A stretch of 64,000 bases of DNA from positions 1 through 64,000 of the forward strand of contig NZ_CALUCN010000010.1 of the NCBI RefSeq assembly GCF_943914565.1, read 5' to 3'. Below the pieces are notes generated by a model. It ran no database searches and was not told the DNA's origin. It was given only the letters and a program-made list of their open reading frames with translations. Positions 20,306-28,624 of this stretch are shown in pieces; position 1 is the stretch's first letter, and every line of letters begins with the position of its first letter. This DNA is from an uncultured Tessaracoccus sp. GTDB taxonomy: Bacteria > Actinomycetota > Actinomycetes > Propionibacteriales > Propionibacteriaceae. The translations under genes and the position numbers were made by a program.

Positions 20306-21550
20306 ATGGCGTTGGAGATGCCCGCCCCGTCCCGCGTCGGCGCGGCCCGTCGCCAGTGGCGCGCGCTGCTGGACGCACCGATGGCGCCGTACTACTTCGT
20401 GCTCGCGAGCGTCGGTGGCCTCGTCGGGCTCGGGCTGCTCATGGTGCTCTCGGCCTCGGCCCCACTCGCGCAGGAGTGGGGGCACTCGCCGTACTACTTC
20501 GCGCTGCGCCAGGTGCTGTTCCTCATGATCGGCCTCGTCGGGGCGTGGTTCCTCGCGCGGCTCGGCCCCGACGGGATCATGCGGCTGGGCTGGCCTGCCT
20601 GGATCCTCGCCACGGTGCTGCTCCTGCTCGTGATGTCGAGCCTCGGGCACCACTCCGGCGGCAACCAGAACTGGCTCGACCTGGGGCCCATCCGGCTCCA
20701 GCCGTCGGAGTTCGCGAAGCTGGCCCTCGTCGTGTTCGCAGCGACGGTGCTGCACCGCAAGCGACGACGGCTCCACCGCCCTGCGGAGCTCGCGGTGCCG
20801 CTCGTGCCCGCGTCGGCGGTGCTGTTCATCCTCATCATCGCGGGCCGTGACCTGGGCACCGGCATCATCATGGCCGCGATCTTCTCGCTGCTGCTGTGGT
20901 TCGTCGGCACGCCGATGAAGCTGCTCCTGCCGGCGGGCGCCGCCGCGGCGGTCCTCGTCGGGCTGCTGGTGCAGGGATCCGACAACCGCATGGGGCGCAT
21001 CTCGATCTTCCTCGACCCGAGCTCGAACACCGACCTCGCCTCGCAGCCGATGTCCGGGCTCTACGCGCTGGCCTCCGGCGGCTGGTGGGGCGCGGGCCTC
21101 GGCGCCAGCCGGCAGAAGTGGGGCGGGCTCAAGACCGCCGCGCACACCGACTACATCTTCGCGGTCCTCGGCGAGGAACTCGGCCTGTTCGGGGTGCTCG
21201 CCGTGATCGCGATGTTCGCGCTGCTCGCCTACGCCGGCTTCGCGATCGCGATGCGTTCGGACACGCTGTTCGGCCGGCTGGCCGCGGCCGGCATCACGGG
21301 TTGGTTCCTCTGCCAGGGCATCATCAACATGTTCGTCGTGCTGCACCTGCTGCCGGTGCTCGGCGTGCCGCTGCCGTTCGTGTCCTACGGCGGTTCGGCG
21401 CTCATGGCCAACCTGTTCGCCGTCGGGGTGCTGCTCGCCTGCGCGAGGGCCACGCCCGACGCGCGTCGCTACCTGCGCACGCGGAAGCGCAACAATGGAG
21501 GGCGGCGTCGCATGACGAGCGTCATGGCCGCCTCGAAGGGAGACCGATGA
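20306..21550 (+). CDS. ftsW: Septal peptidoglycan glycosyltransferase FtsW
   Basis: SEDS-family polymerase for septal peptidoglycan, 414 residues with about ten membrane helices. The signature N-Q-N-W-L-D-L-G-P-I-R-L-Q-P-S-E-F is followed by A-K-L, and a C-terminal L-P-F-V-S-Y-G-G-S is present. I start at ATG 20306, 6 nt after AGGAAGGGG, rather than the TTG at 20300 that touches the ribosome site. The basic tail overlaps murG by ATGA. Confidence 0.94.
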   Translation: MALEMPAPSRVGAARRQWRALLDAPMAPYYFVLASVGGLVGLGLLMVLSASAPLAQEWGHSPYYFALRQVLFLMIGLVGAWFLARLGPDGIMRLGWPAWILATVLLLLVMSSLGHHSGGNQNWLDLGPIRLQPSEFAKLALVVFAATVLHRKRRRLHRPAELAVPLVPASAVLFILIIAGRDLGTGIIMAAIFSLLLWFVGTPMKLLLPAGAAAAVLVGLLVQGSDNRMGRISIFLDPSSNTDLASQPMSGLYALASGGWWGAGLGASRQKWGGLKTAAHTDYIFAVLGEELGLFGVLAVIAMFALLAYAGFAIAMRSDTLFGRLAAAGITGWFLCQGIINMFVVLHLLPVLGVPLPFVSYGGSALMANLFAVGVLLACARATPDARRYLRTRKRNNGGRRRMTSVMAASKGDR

Positions 21551-22632
21551 CGAGTGTCGTCCTGGCCGGTGGCGGGACCGCGGGCCACACCTCACCCCTG
21601 ATCGCGACCGCGCGGGCCCTCGAGTCCGCCGGCGTGCGCGACCTCGTCGCCGTCGGCACCGCGCGCGGCCTCGAGGTGCGCGTCATCCCCGAGGCGGGCC
21701 TCGACCTCGAGCTGATCACCCCGGTCCCGCTGCCGCGCGGGCTCAGCACCCAGCTGCTGCCGCTGCCGTGGCGGCTCGCGAAGGCCGTGCGGGAGTCGCG
21801 TGCGATCCTCCGCCGGCACCACGCCGACGTCGTGGTCGGCTTCGGCGGCTACGTGTCGATCCCCGTCTACCTCGCGGCGCGCACCATGCGCGTGCCGGTC
21901 GTCGTGCACGAGGCGAACAACATCCCGGGCATCGCCAACAAGATCGGCGCCCGCGGCGCGGCGTTCGTCGCGACGACGTTCGACACCCCGATGCCCGGGC
22001 ACCCCCGGAGGATCGGCATGCCGATGGACCGTCGGATCACCCATCCGGAGCTCACCGCTGCGCAGGCGCGCGAACGCTTCGGCCTCGACCCCGAGCGCGC
22101 GACGTTGCTCGTCTCCGGCGGCTCCCAGGGGGCGCTCGCGATCAACCGAGCGCTCGCGCAGGCTCGCGACCGGGTCCTCGCCGCCGGCATCCAGGTGCTG
22201 CACGTGCTGGGCCCCAAGAACTGGGCGGACGACGAGATCGTGACCCACGCGTCGGGGGCTCGGTACGTGCCGGTGGCGTTCGTCGCCGACATGGCGCAGG
22301 CCTACACCGCCGCCGACCTCATGGTCGGGCGCGCGGGGGCCGGGACCGTGATGGAGACCGCGGTGAGCGGCCTGCCGGTGGTCTTCGTGCCGCTGCCGTG
22401 GGGCAACGGCGAACAGGGGCGCAACGCGGCCGCGCTCGTCGAGGCGGGCGGTGGCCGGCTCCTGCAGGAAGCGGACCTCACCGCCGACACGCTCGCGGAG
22501 ACCGTGCTGGAACTCTTCGGGTCCGAGGGCCGGCTGGACAGGATGTCCGAGGTCGCGCGCTCGATGTACGCTGCCGACGCGGCCGAGGTGCTCGCCCGCG
22601 AGGTGCTGAAGGTCGTTGACAGGAAGGGATGA
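21547..22632 (+). CDS. murG: Undecaprenyldiphospho-muramoylpentapeptide GlcNAc transferase MurG
   Basis: Peripheral membrane glycosyltransferase converting lipid I to lipid II; 361 residues. The N-terminal donor/acceptor loop is G-G-G-T-A-G-H-T-S-P; further motifs are G-F-G-G-Y-V-S-I-P, H-E-A-N-N-I-P-G and G-G-S-Q-G-A. ATG 21547 overlaps the ftsW stop; the end overlaps murC by ATGA. Confidence 0.95.
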   Translation: MTSVVLAGGGTAGHTSPLIATARALESAGVRDLVAVGTARGLEVRVIPEAGLDLELITPVPLPRGLSTQLLPLPWRLAKAVRESRAILRRHHADVVVGFGGYVSIPVYLAARTMRVPVVVHEANNIPGIANKIGARGAAFVATTFDTPMPGHPRRIGMPMDRRITHPELTAAQARERFGLDPERATLLVSGGSQGALAINRALAQARDRVLAAGIQVLHVLGPKNWADDEIVTHASGARYVPVAFVADMAQAYTAADLMVGRAGAGTVMETAVSGLPVVFVPLPWGNGEQGRNAAALVEAGGGRLLQEADLTADTLAETVLELFGSEGRLDRMSEVARSMYAADAAEVLAREVLKVVDRKG

Positions 22633-24080
22633 CGAACATGCTGCGCACGCCAATCGAGGTCGAACCGGCCGACCGCGTGGGGCCCGTCCACTTCATCGCC
22701 GCGGGGGGTTCCGGCATGAGCGGGGTCGCCCGCCTGTACGCCGAACTCGGGATCCCGACCTCCGGCTCGGACCAGAGCGACTCCCGTGCGCTGCGCTCGC
22801 TCGAACGCGCCGGCGTCACCGTGTACGTCGGCCACGACGCGAGCCAGGTCGGTCCGGACGTCGAGACGGTCGTGATCTCGTCGGCCGTGCGCGAGACCAA
22901 CGTCGAGCTGGTCGAGGCGCGTCGACGCGGGCTGCGGGTCTGGCACCGCTCCGCGGCACTCGCCGCGCTCATGCTCGGCAAGGCCGGCGTCTCGATCGCC
23001 GGCACCCACGGCAAGACCACCACGACCGCCATGACCGCGGTGATGCTCGCGGAGGCCGGGCAGGACCCGAGCTACGTGATCGGAGGGCCGCTCGTGACGT
23101 CCGGGGTCAGCTCCGCCGTCGGCAGCGGCGAGGCGTTCGTCGTCGAGGCCGACGAGTCCGACGCGTCGTTCCTGCAGTACCCGACGCGCATCGCCGTCAT
23201 CACCAACGTCGAGGCTGACCACCTGGTCAACTGGGGCACACCGCAGGCCTACGCCGACGGGTTCCACCGGTTCGCGACGGGGCCGCTCGTCGAGACCGTC
23301 GTCATCAACGTCGATGACCCCGGCGCCCGGGCGCTCGCGGAGCGGCTCGTCGCCGAGGGACGCGAGGTGGTCACCTACGGCGAGGCGCCCGACGCGATGG
23401 CCCGCTTCCACGACGTGCTCCCGACGCCCACCGGCGCGGTGGCGACCATCACCTACGGCCAGGACTCCGGGCCGCTCACGCTCAAGGTGCCCGGCAACCA
23501 CAACCTGGCCAACGCCTCGGCCGCCTACGCCGTCGGGCGCACGCTCGGGCTCGACCACGACGCGGCGGTCGACGCGCTCGGGCAGTTCGTGGGCACGCTG
23601 CGCCGGTTCCAGCTCATCACCGACACGGCCGGGGTGCGCGTCTACGACGACTACGCCCACCACCCGACCGAGATCCGGGCCGCGCTGTCCGCAGCCCGTC
23701 GCGCCACCGTCGCGGGCAACGAGGCCACCGGCCTCGACGGCCGACTCATCGCGTGCTTCCAGCCGCACCTGTACTCGCGCACCGTGGACTTCGCCGACGA
23801 GTTCGGCGAGGTGCTCACGCTCGCTGACGTCGCCGTCATCAACGACATCGACGGCGCCCGCGAGGACCCGGTGCCGGGCGTCACGGGTGAGCTCGTCGTC
23901 GACGCGGCGCGGCAGCACGGCGTCGACGAGATCCACTACGTGAAGGAGAAGTTCGACCTCCCCGACGCGCTGAACGAGATCGCCCGCCCCGGCGACCTCA
24001 TCATCACGCTCGGTTGCGGGGACGTGACGATCGTCGGTCCGCTGCTGGCGAAGCTGCTGGAACAGCGTGCCGACGCCTAG
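22629..24080 (+). CDS. murC: UDP-N-acetylmuramate--L-alanine ligase MurC
   Basis: First amino-acid-adding Mur ligase; 483 residues. It shows G-G-S-G-M-S-G-V-A in the UDP-binding domain, the P-loop G-T-H-G-K-T-T-T-T, E-A-D-E-S-D-A-S-F and D-D-Y-A-H-H-P-T-E. ATG 22629 overlaps the murG stop. Its 3' end overlaps ftsQ by 14 bp, the largest overlap within this cluster. Confidence 0.95.
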   Translation: MTNMLRTPIEVEPADRVGPVHFIAAGGSGMSGVARLYAELGIPTSGSDQSDSRALRSLERAGVTVYVGHDASQVGPDVETVVISSAVRETNVELVEARRRGLRVWHRSAALAALMLGKAGVSIAGTHGKTTTTAMTAVMLAEAGQDPSYVIGGPLVTSGVSSAVGSGEAFVVEADESDASFLQYPTRIAVITNVEADHLVNWGTPQAYADGFHRFATGPLVETVVINVDDPGARALAERLVAEGREVVTYGEAPDAMARFHDVLPTPTGAVATITYGQDSGPLTLKVPGNHNLANASAAYAVGRTLGLDHDAAVDALGQFVGTLRRFQLITDTAGVRVYDDYAHHPTEIRAALSAARRATVAGNEATGLDGRLIACFQPHLYSRTVDFADEFGEVLTLADVAVINDIDGAREDPVPGVTGELVVDAARQHGVDEIHYVKEKFDLPDALNEIARPGDLIITLGCGDVTIVGPLLAKLLEQRADA

Positions 24081-24783
24081 GGAGTTCTCCGACGACCTGC
24101 GCGCCCGTCGCACGAAGCGGCGACTGCGCTGGTGGCTGGGCATCGGCGGCGGCGCGCTCGCGGTCGTCACCGCGGCGGTGCTCGTCTGGCTGTTCCTGTT
24201 CTCGTCCACGTTCGAGTCCAGGGACACCGCGGTCGAGGGCACGTCGCTCCTCACGGTCGGCCAGGTCCGCTCCACCGCGAAGGTGCCGATGGGCGTGCCG
24301 CTGGCCCGCATCGACCTCGACGCGGTCGAGGAGCGGGTGCGGGAGCTGCCGGAGGTGCGCGACGTCGACGCGCGGGCGGACTTCCCGAACACCGTGCGCA
24401 TCCGCGTCACCGAACGCACGCCGGTCTACCAACTCCTCGACGGCAAGCGCTACCAGTGGATCGACGAGGAGGGCATCGTCGTGCGGTCGGGCCAGAACCG
24501 CACGGCCGCGCTGCCCGAGGCCCGCGTGGGCGACGGCGACCGCCGGCTCCGCGCCGACGTCGCGACGGTGGTGACGCACCTGCCGAAGGCCGCGCGCGAC
24601 GCCGTCGACCGGGTCACCGCGAAGTCCGTCGACCGGATCGAGGTGGCGCTCACCGACGACCGCACGATCGTGTGGGGGAGTGCCGAGGACTCCGAGCTGA
24701 AGGCGAAGGTCCTCGAGGCATTGCTGCGTGTCCAGGCGCGTGTCTACGACGTCTCCGCGCCGCAGCAGCCGACCACCCGCTGA
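24067..24783 (+). CDS. ftsQ: Cell division protein FtsQ
   Basis: A 238-residue bitopic membrane protein linking early and late divisome proteins. An Arg-rich cytoplasmic start is followed by one membrane helix (about 25-46), then a POTRA domain beginning A-V-E-G-T-S-L-L-T-V and a FtsQ/DivIB beta domain with V-R-I-R-V-T-E-R-T-P-V. The GTG at 24067 lies inside murC; no strong ribosome site is present, so coupling is likely. It ends the unbroken mur/fts run; ftsZ has its own upstream region. Confidence 0.9.
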   Translation: MPTPREFSDDLRARRTKRRLRWWLGIGGGALAVVTAAVLVWLFLFSSTFESRDTAVEGTSLLTVGQVRSTAKVPMGVPLARIDLDAVEERVRELPEVRDVDARADFPNTVRIRVTERTPVYQLLDGKRYQWIDEEGIVVRSGQNRTAALPEARVGDGDRRLRADVATVVTHLPKAARDAVDRVTAKSVDRIEVALTDDRTIVWGSAEDSELKAKVLEALLRVQARVYDVSAPQQPTTR

Positions 24784-24798
24784 GGCCCGGGCGACAAC

Positions 24799-24817
24799 CC
24801 TCAAGTTCAACTTGAGG
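24799..24817. repeat. Perfect 19-bp palindrome upstream of ftsZ
   Basis: CCTCAAGTT-C-AACTTGAGG has 9-bp perfect arms around one central base, 98 bp before the ftsZ start and 28 bp upstream of the candidate -35 box. As RNA it would form a 7-bp stem with a short loop and no U-run. A protein-binding site controlling ftsZ is the simplest reading. Confidence 0.65.
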
Positions 24818-24844
24818 CGAGTTCCGGCGATCTGGCGTTTGCCG

Positions 24845-24874
24845 TTGGACGCTGCCGCGAATTGTCCATAGCCT
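24845..24874 (+). promoter_or_regulatory. Candidate ftsZ promoter
   Basis: TTGGAC (24845-24850) and TAGCCT (24869-24874) are separated by 18 bp. A start near 24881 would give a leader of about 34 nt with GAAAGG before the ATG at 24915. Confidence 0.45.
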
Positions 24875-24914
24875 TCAATGGAAGAACAGTCTTCTCCGGG
24901 CCGAAAGGCAGACA

Positions 24915-26102
24915 ATGACAAGCGCATCCCAGAACTACCTCGCGGTGATCAAGGTCGTAGGCGTCGGTGGCGGTGGCGTCAACGCCGTGAACCGCATGAT
25001 CGAGGCGGGGCTCCGAGGTGTGGAGTTCATCGCCGTCAACACGGATGCGCAGGCGTTGCTGATGAGCGACGCCGACGTGAAGCTCGACATCGGCCGCGAA
25101 CTGACCCGTGGGCTCGGCGCCGGCGCCGACCCGTCGAAGGGCCGGCAGGCGGCCGAGGACCACTCCGACGAGATCGAGGAGGCGCTGAAGGGCGCCGACA
25201 TGGTCTTCGTCACCGCCGGTGAGGGCGGCGGCACGGGTACCGGAGCCGCGCCGATCGTCGCCAAGATCGCCCGCTCGCTCGGAGCGCTCACCATCGGCGT
25301 CGTGACGCGCCCGTTCTCGTTCGAGGGCAAGCGTCGCGCGACGCAGGCCGAGTCCGGCATCGAGGCGCTGCGCGAGGAGGTCGACACCCTCATCGTCATC
25401 CCCAACGACAAGTTGTTGCAGATGACGGACGTGCAGGTGGCGATACTGGACGCGTTCAAGGCGGCCGACCAGGTGCTCATGCAGGGCGTCTCGGGCATCA
25501 CCGACCTCATCACCACACCGGGCCTCATCAACCTCGACTTCGCGGACGTGAAGTCGATCATGAGTCAGGCCGGGTCCGCGCTCATGGGCATCGGGTCCGC
25601 CCGCGGGGAGGACCGCGCCCGTGTCGCCGCGGAGATGGCGATCAGCTCGCCGCTGCTCGAGGCCAGCATCGACGGCGCCCACGGCGTCCTGCTCTCGATC
25701 GCCGGCGGCTCCGACCTGGGCCTGTTCGAGGTCTCCGCCGCGGCCGAGCTGATAGAGGAGGCGGCCCACGACGAGGCCAACATCATCTTCGGCACCGTGA
25801 TTGACGACGCGCTCGGCGACGAGGTGCGCGTCACCGTGATCGCGGCCGGCTTCGACGGCGGCCAGCCGAAGAAGCGCGACGCGCAGCCCACCGAGACGCG
25901 TCGACCCGCGCAGCAGGGTGGCCCGCAGCGTCCCGGCGACGGCCCGCAGCCCCGGCCCGTGCAGCCCAGCGGCTCGCAGCCGGGGGCACCGCAGCCGGAG
26001 CGGCGCCCCGCACCCCAGGCCCAGCCGATGCCGTCGCCTCGGCCGAAGGCGCCGAGCCCGATCGAGGACGACGAACTGGACGTGCCCGACTTCATGAAGT
26101 GA
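24915..26102 (+). CDS. ftsZ: Cell division protein FtsZ
   Basis: Tubulin-like GTPase that forms the Z-ring; 395 residues. G-V-G-G-G-G-V-N-A-V-N lies near the N-terminus and the tubulin signature G-G-G-T-G-T-G at about 104-110. The GTPase domain ends near residue 315, followed by a Pro/Gln/Arg-rich linker and the conserved C-terminal peptide D-D-E-L-D-V-P-D-F-M-K, which binds partners such as SepF. No ftsA is present, as usual in actinobacteria. It has its own promoter and an upstream palindrome. Confidence 0.97.
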   Translation: MTSASQNYLAVIKVVGVGGGGVNAVNRMIEAGLRGVEFIAVNTDAQALLMSDADVKLDIGRELTRGLGAGADPSKGRQAAEDHSDEIEEALKGADMVFVTAGEGGGTGTGAAPIVAKIARSLGALTIGVVTRPFSFEGKRRATQAESGIEALREEVDTLIVIPNDKLLQMTDVQVAILDAFKAADQVLMQGVSGITDLITTPGLINLDFADVKSIMSQAGSALMGIGSARGEDRARVAAEMAISSPLLEASIDGAHGVLLSIAGGSDLGLFEVSAAAELIEEAAHDEANIIFGTVIDDALGDEVRVTVIAAGFDGGQPKKRDAQPTETRRPAQQGGPQRPGDGPQPRPVQPSGSQPGAPQPERRPAPQAQPMPSPRPKAPSPIEDDELDVPDFMK

Positions 26103-26161
26103 GGCGCGCGACGTCGCGACGCTCCCTGCGCGTCGCTGCAGGATGCTCGTGGCCGACGCGC

Positions 26162-26167
26162 TAGCCT
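26162..26167 (+). promoter_or_regulatory. Possible sepF -10 box TAGCCT
   Basis: TAGCCT, identical to the candidate ftsZ -10, lies 33 nt before the sepF start, leaving room for the AGGAGG site. No clear -35 is visible, so this rests on the hexamer and position only. Confidence 0.3.
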
Positions 26168-26199
26168 GCTGTGCAGGACGGTCACCTCAGGAGGCGAGA

Positions 26200-26694
26200 G
26201 TGGGATTGCGTAGCATTGGCGCCTGGATGGGCCTGGTCGACGACGGTCGGTACGACCGCGTCGCCGACGAGCCCTCCGAGGAGCTCACCGACGACGTGTA
26301 CGTCGACGAGGACGACGAGACCGGCCGGGAGGCCAGCGAGGTCGTGCCCATGCCCGCCCGGCACCGCCCGCGGGTGGCCGGCCCCAGGCCGACGAACGAA
26401 CCGGAGGTCGCAGACTTGAGCCGCATCGTGAGCGTGCGTCCCCGCTCCTACAACGAGGCGCGGGTGATCGGCGAGAACTTCCGCGACGGCGTGCCCGTCA
26501 TCATGAACCTGTCCGACATGGAGGAGGGCGACGACAAGCGCCTCGTCGACTTCGCCGCCGGCCTGATCTTCGGCCTGCGCGGCAACATCGAGCGCGTGTC
26601 GAGCAAGGTCTTCCTGCTGTGCCCCGCCGGCCTCGTCGTCGGCCCGGAGGACAAGGAACGCATCGCCTCCGGCGGCTTCTTCAACCAGAGCTGA
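26200..26694 (+). CDS. sepF: Cell division protein SepF
   Basis: A 164-residue SepF, which tethers FtsZ to the membrane and aligns the Z-ring. The GTG at 26200 is preferred because AGGAGG sits 5 nt upstream and the translated start V-G-L-R-S-I-G-A-W-M-G-L forms the expected amphipathic membrane-binding helix; the frame stays open further upstream. An acidic linker leads to the SepF core with R-P-R-S-Y-N-E-A-R-V-I-G and D-F-A-A-G-L-I-F-G-L. In many actinobacteria pgeF and yggS genes lie between ftsZ and sepF; neither is here. Confidence 0.93.
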   Translation: MGLRSIGAWMGLVDDGRYDRVADEPSEELTDDVYVDEDDETGREASEVVPMPARHRPRVAGPRPTNEPEVADLSRIVSVRPRSYNEARVIGENFRDGVPVIMNLSDMEEGDDKRLVDFAAGLIFGLRGNIERVSSKVFLLCPAGLVVGPEDKERIASGGFFNQS

Positions 26695-26703
26695 GCCACG
26701 TCG

Positions 26704-26985
26704 GTGATCGCGACGGTGCTGTGGTGGGCAGTCACCTGCTACGTGTGGGTGCTGCTCGCCCGGGTGCTCATCTCGTGGGTGCCGCACTTCTCGCCGGGCT
26801 GGACCCCGCGCGGGCTCGTGCTGGTGCTCGTCGAGGGCGTCTACACGATCACGGATCCGCCGTTGAAGCTCATCCAGCGCGTGGTGCCGCCCCTGCGCGT
26901 CGGCAACGTCGCGCTCGACATGTCGGTGCTGGTGCTGTTCGTCGCGCTGCAGTTCGTGCAGGTGGCGATTGCATTCCTCGCCTGA
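26704..26985 (+). CDS. YggT family membrane protein
   Basis: A 93-residue protein with two membrane segments (about 4-26 and 70-92) and the central motif T-D-P-P-L-K-L-I-Q-R-V-V-P-P, which identifies the YggT family. Its position between sepF and divIVA is conserved in actinobacteria; in other bacteria the family is linked to envelope stress and division. The GTG at 26704 follows the sepF stop by 9 nt with no good ribosome site, suggesting coupling to sepF. Confidence 0.88.
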   Translation: MIATVLWWAVTCYVWVLLARVLISWVPHFSPGWTPRGLVLVLVEGVYTITDPPLKLIQRVVPPLRVGNVALDMSVLVLFVALQFVQVAIAFLA

Positions 26986-27045
26986 CGGGCGAATTCCTGC
27001 TGCACACGCGAAATGCGGCCACTACGCTGGTCGAGCGGGAGCAGC

Positions 27046-27056
27046 TAGGCTACCCT
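27046..27056 (+). promoter_or_regulatory. Tandem -10 boxes TAGGCT/TACCCT before divIVA
   Basis: TAGGCT (27046-27051) and TACCCT (27051-27056) share one base and precede the divIVA start by about 40 nt. No strong -35 is visible. DivIVA is expected to need more transcript than sepF/yggT, so a separate promoter is plausible. Confidence 0.4.
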
Positions 27057-27094
27057 GATCAACAAGCAAATTCCCCACAGAGTTTGGAGCGCAC

Positions 27095-28093
27095 ATGAGT
27101 CTCACCCTTGAAGAGGTGCGTCGCGTCCGTTTCCGCATGGCCCGCCCACGCGAGACCGGCTATGCGGTGGCTGACGTCGACAACTTCATCGACAAGGTCG
27201 AGGAGAGCTTTGCGGCATTCGAGAACGACCGCGACGTGATGCGTCGCGAACTCGAGTCCGCCTCCGGTGCCGCGCCCGCACCCGACAACGGGGAACTCGA
27301 GGAGGTGCGTGGCAAGCTCGCCGCCAAGGAGGACGAGGTCCGTCAGCTCCGGGGCGAGGTCGAGCAGCTGCGCGCCAACGCGCAGGCCCAGAGCGCCGCG
27401 GCGCAGGGTTCGAGTGAGGCCGAGACGCAGGTGCAGCGGCTGACGCAGGCCAACCAGGACCTCCAGCAGCAGAAGCAGCAGCTCGAGGCACAGAACGAGC
27501 AGCTGCGCACCCAGCTCGAGCAGGCCCGCAACGAGCTGGAGCAGGCCCGCAACGAGCGCATCGCGAGTGTCGCCGGCCAGCCGCAGGCCATCACCGTGCA
27601 CGCCGCAGAGGACGCCGCCCCGGCCGTCACCCGGCTGCTGCAGATGGCGACCGACCAGGCCACCACCCTCGTCTCCGAGGCCGAGGCCGAGGCGTCGCGC
27701 AAGCTGGCCGACGCGGAGCAGCGCTCCACCGAGATCAAGACCGATGCGCGCACCCGCGCCGAGCGCATCGAGTCCGAGGCCCGCGTGAACGCGGAGCAGG
27801 TCACCGGCGACGCCGAGCACCGTGCGGCGCGTCTCGACTCCGAGACCGAGGCCAAGCGGGTCGAGCTGTTCGCCGACCTCGAGCGTCGTCAGCAGGAGCT
27901 CACCGGCAAGGTCGACGCCCTGCGTGCCTTCGAGACGAAGTACCGGGAGAACCTCGGTGTCTCGCTGCAGCGCCTCGTCTCGGCGCTCGAGCAGGACCGC
28001 CCCGAGCCGGGCGACGTGCCCGAGCTCGCGCAGCGCACCTCCGACACCCCGAGGCTCGACGCCCTGGCCAACCAGGACGAGTCGCAGCACTGA
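27095..28093 (+). CDS. divIVA: Polar growth/scaffold protein DivIVA (Wag31-like)
   Basis: A 332-residue coiled-coil scaffold that recognises curved membrane at poles and septa and recruits growth machinery. The N-terminal DivIVA lipid-binding domain reads L-T-L-E-E-V-R-R-V-R-F and Y-A-V-A-D-V-D-N-F-I-D-K-V. Long Gln/Glu/Ala-rich coiled coils cover about residues 65-160 and 180-290. The Gln-rich part (about 110-160) has repeated Q-L-E and E-Q-A-R-N-E-L units. GGAG precedes the ATG. A strong hairpin follows the stop. Confidence 0.94.
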   Translation: MSLTLEEVRRVRFRMARPRETGYAVADVDNFIDKVEESFAAFENDRDVMRRELESASGAAPAPDNGELEEVRGKLAAKEDEVRQLRGEVEQLRANAQAQSAAAQGSSEAETQVQRLTQANQDLQQQKQQLEAQNEQLRTQLEQARNELEQARNERIASVAGQPQAITVHAAEDAAPAVTRLLQMATDQATTLVSEAEAEASRKLADAEQRSTEIKTDARTRAERIESEARVNAEQVTGDAEHRAARLDSETEAKRVELFADLERRQQELTGKVDALRAFETKYRENLGVSLQRLVSALEQDRPEPGDVPELAQRTSDTPRLDALANQDESQH

Positions 28094-28106
28094 CCCCAGC
28101 ACACAC

Positions 28107-28140
28107 CAGGACGGGCCGTCTTCCGAGGCGGCCCGTCCTG
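28107..28140 (+). terminator. Terminator-like hairpin after divIVA
   Basis: CAGGACGGGCCG (28107-28118) and CGGCCCGTCCTG (28129-28140) form a 12-bp GC-rich stem with a 10-nt loop. No T-run follows, typical of high-GC actinobacteria. The next promoter begins 3 nt later. Confidence 0.7.
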
Positions 28141-28142
28141 TG

Positions 28143-28170
28143 TTGCGTGACGTGGACGTTGGTGTACGAT
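28143..28170 (+). promoter_or_regulatory. Promoter of the zinc-finger/lspA/RluA-family operon
   Basis: TTGCGT (28143-28148) and TACGAT (28165-28170) are separated by 16 bp. The start would lie near 28177, about 30 nt before the ATG at 28208, with GAAAG as ribosome site. Confidence 0.55.
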
Positions 28171-28207
28171 CCCCTGCACGACACACCCCAACCAAGAAAG
28201 TCTGACG

Positions 28208-28624
28208 ATGGCTGAGAAGCAGGCGCCCCGCGTGGCGCTCCCCGTCCTCGAGGGCGAGGAACCGTGGACCCCGGCGGAGATCGAGGAGCAGCGTGAGGAA
28301 CTCGTCTCCGAGCTCGCGCGCATCGAGAAGCGCGTGGAGGAGAACGAGGCCGAGCTGGCCGAACTGCTGACCGGCGGCAACGACGGTGCCGGCCGCGACC
28401 CGGCCGACGTCGGCTCGTCGAACTTCGAACGGGACCAGGAGCTGTCGCTGGCCGCCAACGTGAAGGAGATGGCCGACCAGCTGCGCCAGGCGCTGAACCT
28501 GTTCGACCAGGGGGAGTACGGCTACTGCGAGGTCTGTGGCCAACCGATCGGCAAGGGTCGGCTGCAGGTCTTCCCGCGCGCGACCCTGTGCGTCACGTGC
28601 AAGCAGCGGGAGGAACGGCGCTGA
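28208..28624 (+). CDS. TraR/DksA family zinc-finger protein
   Basis: A 138-residue protein with an N-terminal coiled-coil hairpin (about 25-100) and a C-terminal C4 zinc finger, C-E-V-C-G-Q-P-I with a second C-V-T-C pair 18 residues on. This is the DksA/TraR fold, which in E. coli enters the RNA polymerase secondary channel; the tip Asp pair typical of DksA is not obvious, so activity is unproven. The gene before lspA is a conserved arrangement in actinobacteria. Its stop overlaps the proposed lspA start (CTGA). Confidence 0.85.
   Translation: MAEKQAPRVALPVLEGEEPWTPAEIEEQREELVSELARIEKRVEENEAELAELLTGGNDGAGRDPADVGSSNFERDQELSLAANVKEMADQLRQALNLFDQGEYGYCEVCGQPIGKGRLQVFPRATLCVTCKQREERR

Noticed and set aside
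24799..24817. SoxR-type operator before ftsZ
   Set aside because: The arms resemble the E. coli SoxR site, but that site has 18 bp without the central base, no soxR gene is near, and it does not sit inside a promoter spacer.
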